Positions 11,716 to 22,654 of a DNA stretch of 63,271 nt are shown piece after piece. The notes beneath the pieces were generated by a model that was given only the letters and a program-made list of their open reading frames with translations, was not told where the DNA came from and made no database searches. Each line of letters starts with the position of its first letter. The stretch's first letter is position 1. Source of the stretch: Porogramme epimiltina (Eukaryota; Basidiomycota; Agaricomycetes; Polyporales; Polyporaceae); the NCBI GenBank assembly GCA_900155495.1, contig FTLJ01000157.1:1-63271 (forward strand). The letters run 5' to 3'. Position numbers and translations under genes: made by a program.

Positions 11716-14700
11716 ATGCTGCTGCTGTGGGCCGTCACCGCTCTGTCGCTTCAACGCGCAGCCCAAGCTCGGAGCCCTTCGGCGTTGGAAAGTCGACTGT
11801 TGCAAGCAACCCCGGACGATTCATGGCTTTCGTTGAATGTGTCATCTTGCCCTGGTGAGTTTTCCTGCGCGGTGCGGCTCGGAGAATCGCTAGGCGGGCT
11901 GGGAGAATGGCGGACTGGGTATTTCGGTCGCTCCTTCTTTGAATATGGGGCTTTTGTGCTGCTCGGCAGATGATAGGTGGTCCAACATATCGCGCACAGT
12001 CAGGCACATGGAGAACGGAGTAGAGTTTGGAGCTAGGAGAAAATGACGTAGTCGAGTTCTTTGACCTATCGAAGATCTACGAGGTTATCGTTTGTCTCGA
12101 ACGCTGTGCAATGATAGCGTGCAGCAACAGAATGAATAGTTGCGATCGATTGCATCTGCTGACTGCCCACGCAGGATACACGCTATCATCCCTTTCCGAG
12201 ACCAGTACCGGGCTGAAAGCGAACCTGGTCCTGGCCGGTTCTGCATGCAACGCGTTCGGGCATGACATCACGAACCTGACTCTGGAGGTCACGTACGAGA
12301 CAAAAACGAGGTAACATCGTGAGCTTCCATGTAGCCTGCGTTCGCTAACCGATGTGTTCTTCTAAAGGCTCCACGTGAACATATTTGACACGGATAACCA
12401 GCAATTTACCATTCCCTCGGACGTTATACCCGTGGCACCTGGAGAAGACGACGCCAGCCTGAAAACGGACTCGGACCTCGAATTTCACTACGAATCTAAC
12501 CCGTTTTCTTTCTGGATTACCCGTCGTTCGGAGCCCGATGGACAGCCCCTGTTCGATACTCGCCCCCAATCGCTCCCACCCACGCCTATTCCTCCTGTTA
12601 TCACCACGGACAACAGTACGGCACTCGACGGCTTCCCCCTTGTTTTTGAGGATCAATATCTCCAGCTCACTTCCGCCCTGCCACTTGGTGCGAACGTCTA
12701 TGGGCTAGGCGAGACGTTAGCGAGCTTTGGTTTCCGTAGGGACGTTGGGACAGACGGAGGTGTCGGTACAATACAGACGCTGTGGGCGCGCGATATCGGC
12801 GACCCACTTGATCAGAACGTGTACGTCGTATCGTCCTGTCACGCAAGCACCTCGCTCACGGGCTGTGGGCTTCAGATATGGATCTCACCCCATCTACTTG
12901 GAACATCGTTTCAACGAGACGACAAAGCGTTCGCAGTCACACGGCGTTTTCCATTTCGGGTACTCTCCTTTTCCAACAGCCGCTGGGGTGCTTTTGCTCA
13001 TGGCCTCCTTCTTTTCCTTAGCGCTGCGGGATCTGATATTCTCCTGCTCACCCCCCCTTCCTCACCGGTCTCTCTTGTGCAGTACCGCCTGCTCGGCGGG
13101 ACGCTCGACTTCTACTTCTTTTCGGGGCCTAGCCCACAAAACGTCGTCGAACAGTACGGTGCACTGATCGGCCTTCCGACGTGGCAGCCCGCGTGGGGCT
13201 TCGGGTTCCATCTGTGCCGATGGGGGTACAGCGACGTGAATGACACGCGCACGCAGGTGGAGAAGATGCGCGAGGCGAACATCCCGCTCGAGACGATGTG
13301 GAATGACATCGATCTCTACCACGCGCTCCGCGACTTTACGACAGACCCCGTCAGCTTCCCGGCCGACGAGGTCGCGGCGTTTATTGCCGACCTGGTGAGT
13401 GCTTGCCCCCACCTCGTGCTGGTGGTATTTTCGTGCTAAACGCGTTCTAGACCGCACACCGGCAGCACTTTATTCCCATCGTCGACGCCGCGATCGCGAT
13501 CCTTGTCAATGATTCCGACGTGGTACGTAAGAGAAGTATTTGGGTCGTCGGACTCGTAGCTGACCCGTCTTTTCCCGCATAGTACGACCCGTACACACGA
13601 GGCACAGAACTGTAAGTGGCCGTTTTGCATTTCGCGCATGCCACTGTGTTGGGAGTGAGAGTTCTGACCATAACGGGCTCAGTGACGTGTTCATGAAGAA
13701 CCCAGACGGCACCCAGTATTGGGGTCAGGTGTGGCCGGGGTACACGGTAAGCGTCATGTGCTCCCTGTCGGAAGCTTCTGCATCGGGTTGCTCACTTGGC
13801 ACGTCTAGGTGTTCCCGGATTGGTTCGCGAACAACACTCAAGCCTTCTGGACCGACGCCCTCCGAAACTGGTCCCAACTCGGGGTGAACTACTCGGGCAT
13901 TTGGCTGGACATGAATGAGGCCTCGTCGTTCTGCGTAGGGTCATGGTACGTGCAGTGTCAATGCCTTCACTCACGGTTCATGATGCCTGATTTACAGTGG
14001 AACTGGTGCCAACCGCACTGCTGCAACCATCCCGACGCAATTCTTCCCGGGGACGCCGGGCAATCTGGTCACAGAATATCCGGAGGGGTACGTCACCTCA
14101 TTATACGTTACGTCATCACTTCACTGAATACACGGATTGCCAGGTACAACGCCACGATCTGGGGTCCGAGTGGAAACATCACTATAAACGGGACTTTGAC
14201 GTTCGGTACGAACGACCCAGACCTTTCCTCGCATGCGAAGCGCGGACTTGGCGCAGCCGGCGAGCTGGGAACCGACTTGAACACGCCACCTTATGCCATC
14301 CACAACGGTACGTTGTAGTTGTTCCCGGATGCACTGGACTCACTTTCGAGTCGTCTGACCATTTCGCGTTTAGGGGACCCGACGCTCTCCAACCACGATG
14401 TCTCCACTAACGCGACCCACGCTACTGGCGTTGCCGAGATCGACGTGCACAATATGTGGGGTATGATGGAGGAGAAGACGACTCATCTCGCCCTCCTGGA
14501 CGTCCACCCTGGAAAGCGCCCATTCCTCATCAGTCGCTCGACATTCCCAAGCTCTGGCAGGTGGACCGGACACTGGCTCGGCGACAACTATAGCAAGTGG
14601 CAATACATGTACCTCAGTATCCAAGGCGTGCTCCAGTTCCAGATCTTCCAGATCCCGTTCGTTGGCGCCGACACGTGTGGCTTCCAAGACAACACGGACG

Positions 14701-15659
14701 AAGAGCTCTGCGGGAGGTGGATGCAGTTGTCGGCGTTCATGCCATTCTACAGGAACCACAACGTGCGGAGCGCGCTCTCGCAGGAGCCATACCGGTGGGA
14801 TTCGGTTGCGAACGCCTCGCGAACCGCGATCGCTATTCGGTACAGCTTGCTTCCATACTGGGTGCGTGTAACACGGTTGCGTTCTGATGGGCGTTGAGTA
14901 CTGACGGTCTGCCGTAGTACACGCTTTTCGCGAACGCCTCACTGCACGGAACGCCGCCCGTCCGCCCGCTCTTCTTCGAGTTCCCCGACGAACCCGAGCT
15001 CTTCTCCGTCGACCGCCAGTACCTCATTGGCAGGGACATCCTGGTGACGCCGGTCCTTACGCCCAACATGTCCACGGTCGACGGTATGTCCAGTCTTCAT
15101 CTCGGCTCCCGGGTAATCGTCCCTAATGGTCTGTACAGGAATCTTCCCCGGCCGAGGGCGCTCCGTATGGCGCGACTGGTACACCCACGAAGTCGTCGAC
15201 GCCGCGATCTCGAAGAACACCACCCTCTCGGCGCCGCTCGGGCACATCAACGTCCACGTCCGTGACGGGTCCGTGTTACTCCTACACGCGGAGCCTGCGT
15301 ACACGATTGAGGACACGCGCGACGGCCCGTTCGCGCTTCTCGTCTCCCAGGCGAAAGACGGATACGCATTCGGGACCGCTTACATCGACGACGGAGAAAC
15401 GGTTCCTCCGACGCCGAACTCGACCGTCACGTTCACGGCGCGCAAGGGTGCGGTGACGATCAGCTCCTCCGGGAGCTTCCACATCTCCCAAAAGCTCGAG
15501 ACGGTGACCGTTCTGGGTGCGTCCACGGCGAAGCCCAAGACGGTCACTGTGAACGGTGCGAAAGTGAGCAAGTTCCAGTTCAATGCCGGGACGGAGGAGT
15601 TGGTAATCAGTGGTGTTGAAATCGACTTGAACGGACACACAACCGTTGTTTGGGAGTAA
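11716..15659 (+). CDS. Secreted alpha-glucosidase, glycoside hydrolase family 31
   Basis: Predicted to release glucose from the non-reducing ends of maltose- and starch-type glucans outside the cell. Fourteen exons: 11716-11854, 12175-12310, 12368-12820, 12876-12959, 13022-13394, 13451-13522, 13583-13611, 13683-13746, 13809-13945, 13998-14087, 14144-14307, 14374-14861, 14918-15083, 15139-15659. They join in frame to 971 residues. A hydrophobic signal peptide (MLLLWAVTALSLQRAAQA) begins the protein. GH31 features: GANVYGLGET, MWNDIDLY, the nucleophile aspartate in WLDMNEASSFC near residue 484, and the acid/base aspartate in GRWTGHWLGDN near residue 650, then QIPFVGADTCGF and MPFYRNHN. Many N-glycosylation sequons fit secretion. 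The first intron is 320 bases, far longer than the others. Convergent with the HET gene, 179 bases apart. Confidence 0.93.
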
Positions 15660-15838
15660 GAAGGGGTTTCGAAATGTACATCTTTAGGACCATTGAACTC
15701 AGTATGGCACAATGCCGCGATTGTCTGATTCTGTACGAGAGTTAACAGATCGTTCGTGGGGGGTATACGCTTTATTCAGATGGTAGTTTCGAAGGCGCAA
15801 TAGTTGGAAGGACATGATCCTTGGTAGACCCTGGATGA

Positions 15839-17749
15839 CTACCGAGTTTCGTTCTTCGATGTGTGCCGAGGATCTCCCGGTCCGCCAATGCGTAAGTCCA
15901 GCTCCTCCCAAGTCTCCACCCATCCTTCCAACTTGTAGCTCAGCTCGAAGTACGACTCGACGTGGAACATATTGGGTGCGTGTTCCCGGACAAGCATCGC
16001 GTTCAGGAATCGAGGTCCCATCCATTGCCCCTCAAGCGAAAATTCGTTGTGCCAGCCAACGAGAACGGCGAGTGTTTTGCCCACTACCTCTACCTCGCAT
16101 TGATGCTGGCTTTCTGGGAGGTCATAGAACCTCCATCCTGTATGGTCGATCGCCCGGAACGCGAGGCAACATGCCGGCGGATCTACTGTTCGACTCGACT
16201 CCAAGTGGTCGTGATGACCTTCACCTGGGATAGGAAAGTCTAGGGGGAGAGCGTGTACGCGAACAGCTTTACGGACAGTGCGAAGGTACCCCGCTTCGTC
16301 CATGCTCCCGGTCGGCATTCTTATGCACCGTGTGTCCAAAATGGCAGCTCGTTGCTTGCTGATGACTTGTCTTGTTTGCTGGACTGGGCTGCCATCTCCG
16401 ACCGCCAACACCAGCTCCACTCGCCCCTCGACGCTCGTCTTCGGAAACACAGGGAACGTCGACAGCCTCGGGTGTGGCGGCAAGTGCGGCGCTAGGCTTA
16501 GCCAGCTCGCCCTGCCACCCTCTCGAGCGAGGATCGCGCGCATCAGCGCGATCGTCGCGCCCAGGCGATCGTCCGCGTCAAAGGCGTGCGGGTCGAGGGA
16601 GACGCCAAAGAGACCCATGATACTGAAGATCATGTCCACGGGGCGAGAAGAGGCGCGGAAAAGGGCGCTCCGCCAGATCGCAGGGGCGCGCTCGTCGAAG
16701 TTCTCGCCCCCGTGTGTGAGGGCGTTCTTGAGCATGAAGATCACAACCTCAGTGGTGCAGTGAGGCACGGCGGGCCGAGTGGAAGCGTCGGTGGGCAGAC
16801 CGAAGATATTGGTGCGGAATGGAGTGGGAGTTCCGGTGGCCGAAGGAAAGAACATGGTCGTTTGGAAGCCGTTGAGTGCCAGGAGTTCGCGGAGGGGAGT
16901 GATCGCTGACTGTCCTGGAACAAGCTCGCGAATGTCTCCACGGAAGACGCCATGATACATCCCGGGGCCGTGCGGCCATGCATACACGACTTCGACGCAA
17001 GGAGGCGCAAGAGCTTCCTGCAGCGTCCACCCTCGGTTGATCCATGTCGTAGGTTCGTCGAGGTTGACAAGTCTTTGGATGCCTCCGGGGAAGACGATTG
17101 ACGCCGCGCTCTCCTTGTATATCCGAAACATTTGCGTGATTTGCCAACGCTTGTCATCCTTGCTAGTTTGCATAATGCACAGGCGGTCGAGCCACAGGTA
17201 TCTGACGTCATGTCGGAGCGCCGCAACGCATGCATGCTTGAGGACGTGGATACCTACAGGGTCGCCGTCCTCAGCGCCGGCGACAGAGAATCGGGGCCCC
17301 ACGGTGCTGTCATCGACAACGTTTCCGCGCCAGACGTAAGAGACAGCGGCGTATGGGTGCATTGGGACGGGAAAGTTGGGGAATTCGTGTATCACGAGGG
17401 CATGGTGCTCGAGATATTGGTCGCAGTCAATGAGACGAAATCGGCCCATGGTCGCCGAAGCTGTGATGTCGAGTATGGAGACGGTTTGAGACTCGGACAG
17501 CAAGTCGAGGCTGACATGGAGGACAACTTTATAGTCTTTGGGGACATTCCGGTCTGTGAAATGCCGGGGGTTAAACGGAGGAAAAAGATGACGCTAATCA
17601 TAATAATACCGACCTTGACTAGACTCGTCCACGTCCGAGGGGGGAATCGTTTCGTTACAAGGTAGGGCATAACTACTACCTAACGCGCGCGTCGAGGGAG
17701 AGGCATCGGCCAATTCTTCGTCGGAGGCTTGCGGAGAATTTGTAGACAT
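15839..17749 (-). CDS. HET-domain protein (heterokaryon-incompatibility type)
   Basis: Two exons (17749-17614 and 17553-15839) give 616 residues. The HET domain spans roughly residues 105-230: YAAVSYVWRG, YLWLDRLCIMQTSKDDKRWQ, RIYKESAASIVFPGG and WINRGWTLQEAL match its three conserved blocks. In fungi this domain drives cell death after fusion with a genetically different partner, and resembles TIR domains; many basidiomycete HET proteins have no proven role. The remaining 380 residues carry no domain I recognise. The start lies in a short first exon rich in serine and acidic residues; an internal ATG just before GRFRLIDCDQ is an alternative. Only a weak GTCGGT donor joins the exons, but the frame is kept. 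No partner gene (such as a NACHT protein) lies beside it. Confidence 0.87.
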
Positions 17750-18609
17750 CGTTTCCTCGGTAGTATTTGTACCGCGTACTACTGCTATGATAGACGAGGA
17801 CAAGGCAGAGAGAGTTGTTCTTGTTAGTGCGATGACGATGAGATAAAATTGATATATGACCAGGGAGTCTCGCAGTGGCATTCCAGGAGCTTGATATGGG
17901 TCGAAGAAGCTGGAGGTGGGTTGTCAATGATCAGTCTTGAAGAAGAACGAAGACAAAAGTGGGGCGCTGTCTTACGGACGTACTGGAGCAACGAGTTTCA
18001 CTCAAGGCAAGCAGGCGCCCTCAGCAGAAAGAAAATCGCATGGTGGCCGAATACACGTGGAACGTTGTGATGGCGCTACCAAATGCCATGTACTAACACG
18101 GGATCCAAGTGCGGTCGTAGCTAGTCTGGAAATATATTTCAGCACCATTCCTTATAGACAAGTCACGGTGGAGAGGACGATATCCACATATTTTACAGAC
18201 TCACGGTCGCTAGAATGCTAAGCAGGCTTACGTCCTTGTCTGCAGGTTACTCCTAATTGTCCTCCTTGATCCAGGAGCACCAATGAAGTTCCAGGATCTT
18301 CTTTGCATTATGAACCTTTGACACGTGTAATTCGCTCTAGCCTTTAGGTCTAGGCATGTGCTTGAGCACACGGTGCACCGAAACGGTAATTTTGATTTCT
18401 ATCACTCCGAAGTAGATCCAGAGTCTAGAAGGGGAGGAAGTAAAGCCGAGGGGGTAAGTACCGGTGTAGGTCGGCGCATCCCTGTTTGCAGTACCGACGC
18501 TTACATGTCGGCCTCGAGGAGTCGACGCGAAAAATATCGATGTCTGTAAAGTTTAAACAGACATGCGGATGATAATTACTAATCAATATATACTCCCTTT
18601 GCAGTGAAC
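17750..18609. other. Intergenic, no gene seen
   Basis: About 0.86 kb between the HET gene start and a tRNA gene. It should hold the HET promoter; open frames are short and unsupported. Confidence 0.5.
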
Positions 18610-18679
18610 GCATTAATGGGGTAGTGGTAACCTGGGTCGTTGCCATCGACCCGCCGGGGGTTCGATTCCCCCTTAATGC
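18610..18679 (+). tRNA. tRNA-Gly (GCC)
   Basis: A complete cloverleaf can be folded: acceptor stem GCATTAA (18610-18616) pairs with TTAATGC (18673-18679). There is a D arm with GGTAGTGGTAACC-type sequence, an anticodon stem GGTCG/CGACC enclosing TTGCCAT (anticodon GCC), and a T arm GGGGG-TTCGATT-CCCCC. No intron. It lies between the HET and rhamnogalacturonan hydrolase genes. A T-rich run follows at 18687-18696 and is a likely RNA polymerase III terminator. Confidence 0.95.
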
Positions 18680-18686
18680 ATGTAAT

Positions 18687-18696
18687 CATTTTTTTT
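18687..18696 (+). terminator. RNA polymerase III T-run after tRNA-Gly
   Basis: A run of about ten thymines begins seven bases after the tRNA acceptor stem, the usual form and position of a polymerase III stop signal. Confidence 0.7.
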
Positions 18697-19239
18697 TCGC
18701 GTTGTGAGTAATCCGTTAGTAGTGCTGAAAAATTTTGTACAATTGACCCTGCAGCCCCGTGAAGCACTTCTCAAACATATGGAGGTAGTTCTGGGAACAC
18801 GCGCGCCACAACCGTCGTCGAAGATATATCTTCCACTTAGACTCTCCACCAGACGAAGTGGAGGAAGGACATGTTGTTGGAGGCCACACGGCCCGGGCTG
18901 TTCGGCCAGCACACGGGTGTAATGTGATATCCATCTTTGAAGTTTGCAGGCTCAAGCTTCAAGATTCAAGAATCAAGGATTGGGATCCGCTCTAATGTCG
19001 CACGCCAACGGTCTAATGTTCAGTGAGTTGGCCGCTCGATGAGATTCAAGAGATTCCTATGGAAAACAACCTCCGTGCAGACAAGACACGATCGAGCAGG
19101 TTCCATCAGTCGGGGTATACAGTGTTACTGGTCCAATCCATCCTTCAATACGTCCCTCATACAGAGTTCTGAATCATTCTCGCTGGGCGACATCTCCCGG
19201 ACATACAAGGAAGCGCGGGAGCATATAGACGGCGTAATT
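18697..19239. other. Intergenic, no gene seen
   Basis: About 0.54 kb between the tRNA terminator and the stop codon of the minus-strand rhamnogalacturonan hydrolase. It should hold that gene's 3' end. No coding sign. Confidence 0.5.
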
Positions 19240-21176
19240 TCACTTGTTCTTTGCAAGAGGGCTGATCTGGGGGAGTCCCGGGTAGAACGTGGTAGGAATC
19301 GTCCTGTGCACGCACGACCACTCGTTAGTGGCCATGTCTGATGAGAGATAGGAACCACAACTCACGGAGTCGGGATCGCCGCATCCGTCGCGAACCCTGC
19401 CGTCAAGTCGCCCGCCAAAGTCGTCGGCGTCGAGTACCCAGACGGCTTCGTGATCGTCTGCGTGACGATGGCGTAGGACGTGTGCGAGCTGCCGCTCTTG
19501 ATGCACCCGACGCCCGAGCCGTACGCGCTCTCGCACTTGACGACCGCCGCGTTCGACTGCGACCACATGTTCACGTTCGAGAGCGTGATGCCGTAGCACG
19601 GCGCACCGTCCGCGCAGATGAGCTGGATGGGCGGTCGCGCGACGCCGTCGACGACGTTGCCGTCCCAGTTCTGTTGCGCGAGAGCGGAAAGTCAGGAAGC
19701 GGCCAGAGGAAGTAAAAGGCATGGGCGTACCGAGAAGGTGATGTTGGACAGCTGCACGCCCGCGCCCGTTCCGGGTGTCTGGGATGCCCAGTACTGGTTG
19801 ATGTCGAGGCCGTACGCCGTGCCGCGCGAAATGAAAGAGTCGAAGACGACATTCCTGACGTAGCCCGAGCCCAGGTTGCTCTTGATCATGAACGCCTGGT
19901 TACCACCGTTTGTATACACATTCCTAAATAAGAGCGTTAGGAGGGAGCTAGGCATAGAGTAGATATACTGTGACATACCGGTAAAGAACGTTTTCGATGG
20001 CGGTGCCATCAGAAAGGCTACCAATTGCACTTCCTCCAGACTGGTTGCACCAAACTAAGGGAGCGATAAGTAGGAGCAGGCAGCAGCGGGAAGGGTCGGC
20101 TTACTGCGCTCAATAAGAATGTTGCTAGATGGAGACTACGGGACGGAGAGATGCGTCAACGCCGACCTCTGCAATGATACAAACGCGTTACACACCTTCA
20201 CAGTCACACATTCGTCGCGGTTCGTCACCTCAACATCGTGGACCCAGTAGTTCACCCCCGTGACGTCGATGCCGTCAGACCCTCCGAGGTTCGCACCTGC
20301 GCCATGCGTGAGCGACATTGTGGTGAAATGAGTTGAAGAAGCATACCCCGAATGGCCATATTGTACACTTCTCCGTTGGAGCCGTTGTCAACCACCAGGT
20401 GGAACTCGGGTGCTATATACAGACTCCTTAGCGTACATTCGTAAGCACAGCGAAGCAATACTCACAATCAACGAGGACAAGGTCGTGAATGGACCAGTTC
20501 TTGGACGTGATCACACGAATGAGACGTGGTCTGCACATGCATTCGAACTTAACGATCTCCACCGAGTCTGTTTATGCCCAACGCACCCATTGTTGCGGCA
20601 TTGGTAGCCGTATCCTTGGATCCCTCCGGCACTGTTGGCAGAGTAGAACTCGAAGTCCGTCGCGTTCGTAACCGCAATCATGTTCCCGTGCGTAGTAGCT
20701 ACGCCGATCGAAGTGAGCGTCGGGTCGGGCACCGGACGAACTCATAAGAAACTCACAAGTGCGGGTGATGAAGCCGTCCAGACGGAATGCCCACTTGGTG
20801 CCGCCGGTGAGAGTGACCCAAGTTTGCATGCTATAATTGCCTGTGCGGGAGAGAATGAGTATCAAAGGAGGGGGAGATGCGGAGGGACTAACCAGCGGGG
20901 ACATAGAGGGTAGAACCAGAGTTCTTCAGAACACAGTTCTGGAGCAGACACTTCGATCAACGATGCAGGGCCATGAAGCACTAGAGTACACACCGTGAAC
21001 GCGCTCGCAATGGCAGGGCCAATGTCGCTAGAGCCGATGGAGCCGCCATAGTTGAGAACGTTGCAGATCGTAGCCTGTTTAGCCGAGAGGGACGTGGTGG
21101 GGCCCACGCTCCCAGACAGCTGGGCAGAGGCGGCAGAGATGAGGAACAGGGATGCGAGGAGCGACTTGAAACCCAT
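19240..21176 (-). CDS. Secreted rhamnogalacturonan hydrolase, GH28
   Basis: Predicted to cut alternating rhamnose/galacturonic-acid pectin backbones in plant cell walls. Twelve exons (21176-20994, 20950-20893, 20840-20757, 20698-20587, 20530-20466, 20412-20347, 20296-20196, 20135-20105, 20054-19979, 19923-19731, 19670-19366, 19303-19240) join in frame to 445 residues. The signal peptide is [18 protein letters not shown]. The rhamnogalacturonase branch of GH28 is shown by [30 protein letters not shown] (catalytic acidic residues near 197-218) and [13 protein letters not shown], in place of the NTD..DD..GHG signature of polygalacturonases. The C-terminus ([15 protein letters not shown]) also matches that branch. 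Exon 8 is only 31 bases. It appears intact; family and subtype are secure, exact substrate is inferred. Confidence 0.92.
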
Positions 21177-22654
21177 GGCGAGTAGTGGGGGGGCTGCGGC
21201 TCGGATTGAGCTTGGAGGGCGGCCCGCGGCTTCAATGTTCACCTTAAGTACCACACCCGTGTGTACAGAGACGAGGGCACCTGGCTCGCAACCATATGCT
21301 GCACGGATCGCGCGGCGTCGTGCCCCGCGACCGACCGACGCATATCCGGCGCGAACGAGAGCGGAACAGGTGACGAAGCAAGCGGGGGCTCGCGTGTTGG
21401 CGGACGGTTGCTGCGGACCAGTAAAGTCGTCCCCGGATCCGTGGGGTCAGGCGAGAAGGCAAGCCTAAAGGCCCATGTTGTCATGCGACATGCGCCGAAG
21501 GCGCCGAAAATGGGTACACCCTGATCCGCGTGACGGGGGTGGCGATGAGCGGGCGCGGATGGAGGAAAACCGTGGATGATGGAATGGGCGGCGGGTCGCA
21601 TTCGTGACAAGAGCGAGGGGGCCGTAGGCCCGGCGATGCCGGTGGAAGGGTGGAGTGTGGAAAGAAACTCAGAGAGAAGGGCGAGGTTTTGGCGCGTTTC
21701 CGCTATGGACTGGGCACAAGAGCCGAGCACCTGAGGCCTGAGGAGAAAGCAAGTAAGAAAGAGCCGAGCAGGTGGGACGAAAGTATGACAAAAGGAGGGA
21801 ATGGTATTACACGTGTGGCATGACATGTTGCATGGACTATGAACCAAGTTTAGTGCGGCAAGTCGCGGCGTCGTAACGAGCACGCACGCCGAGATGGTCT
21901 AGGGTATTTAGAGCTTCCATGCGAATCGACGGTGATCGCGGCTGGGTATGCACTGACCTCATGCCATCGGGCTCATCGCAAGCTTAATCTCAGGCCTGCG
22001 ACCGCCGTGCGAGCCTCACGACCGCCGCAGTCCTTGCGGGCTGATGGTTCAGCTCCCGAAAGAGACACCCCCGACGGGTATAGTCTATGCACCGTAGGCA
22101 CCGCTGTGTGTTGCTTCGTCGGCGCCTTTTGCGGATCAGTAACGCAGACACATGGAAAAGAGAGGCAAACGAGCAGAGGATGAGGCTGAGAGAGGGACAC
22201 GGCAGCCTGAAGAGCGGTGCCTGGAAAACTACCGATTGGACAATCGAACCAATGACGTCATTCGGCGCTCTACGGTGTCTGACGCCGACGTGACCCAAAT
22301 ATTCTAAGCGCCTTCTTGCTGAACACTCTTACCTCGAGCGATCTCGAACTGGCTTTTAGTTTGCGTAGTCACTATATTCCGGATCTCCGACTATGAGCTC
22401 AGTATCGTTTTTGAAGTGGTCAAATACTGTCCACGTTATGCAGCTTCCGGACATCTGGCTTCAATGAGGTCAATTTCAGCAGAACTCACTGCCACTGACA
22501 CGCGGCAGCTGTCCTTCTGGTGTATTAGGTTTATGTGTAGCCAGCTATCTGGATGGCGGTGAGCTCATCTCTCCTTGGTCCCTCTCTATGACTATAAGCT
22601 GACCTCTTCTCAAACATAGTGCTTACACTCTTGCTTCCCTCACCTCTACTCATC
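21177..22654. other. Divergent intergenic region
   Basis: About 1.5 kb between the start of the minus-strand pectinase gene and the plus-strand WD40 gene. It must carry both promoters. A 12-base perfect palindrome AATGACGTCATT lies at 22251-22262. No gene is supported; the minus open frame at 21239-21883 lacks any recognisable feature. Confidence 0.55.
22520..22600 (+). promoter_or_regulatory. Promoter of the WD40 gene, shared words with the kinase gene
   Basis: GTGTATTAGG at 22520-22529, TATCTGGATGG at 22546-22556 and TATAAG at 22595-22600. The same order occurs before the kinase gene at 26184. The TATA-type element begins 60 bases before the start codon in both genes. Confidence 0.6.
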
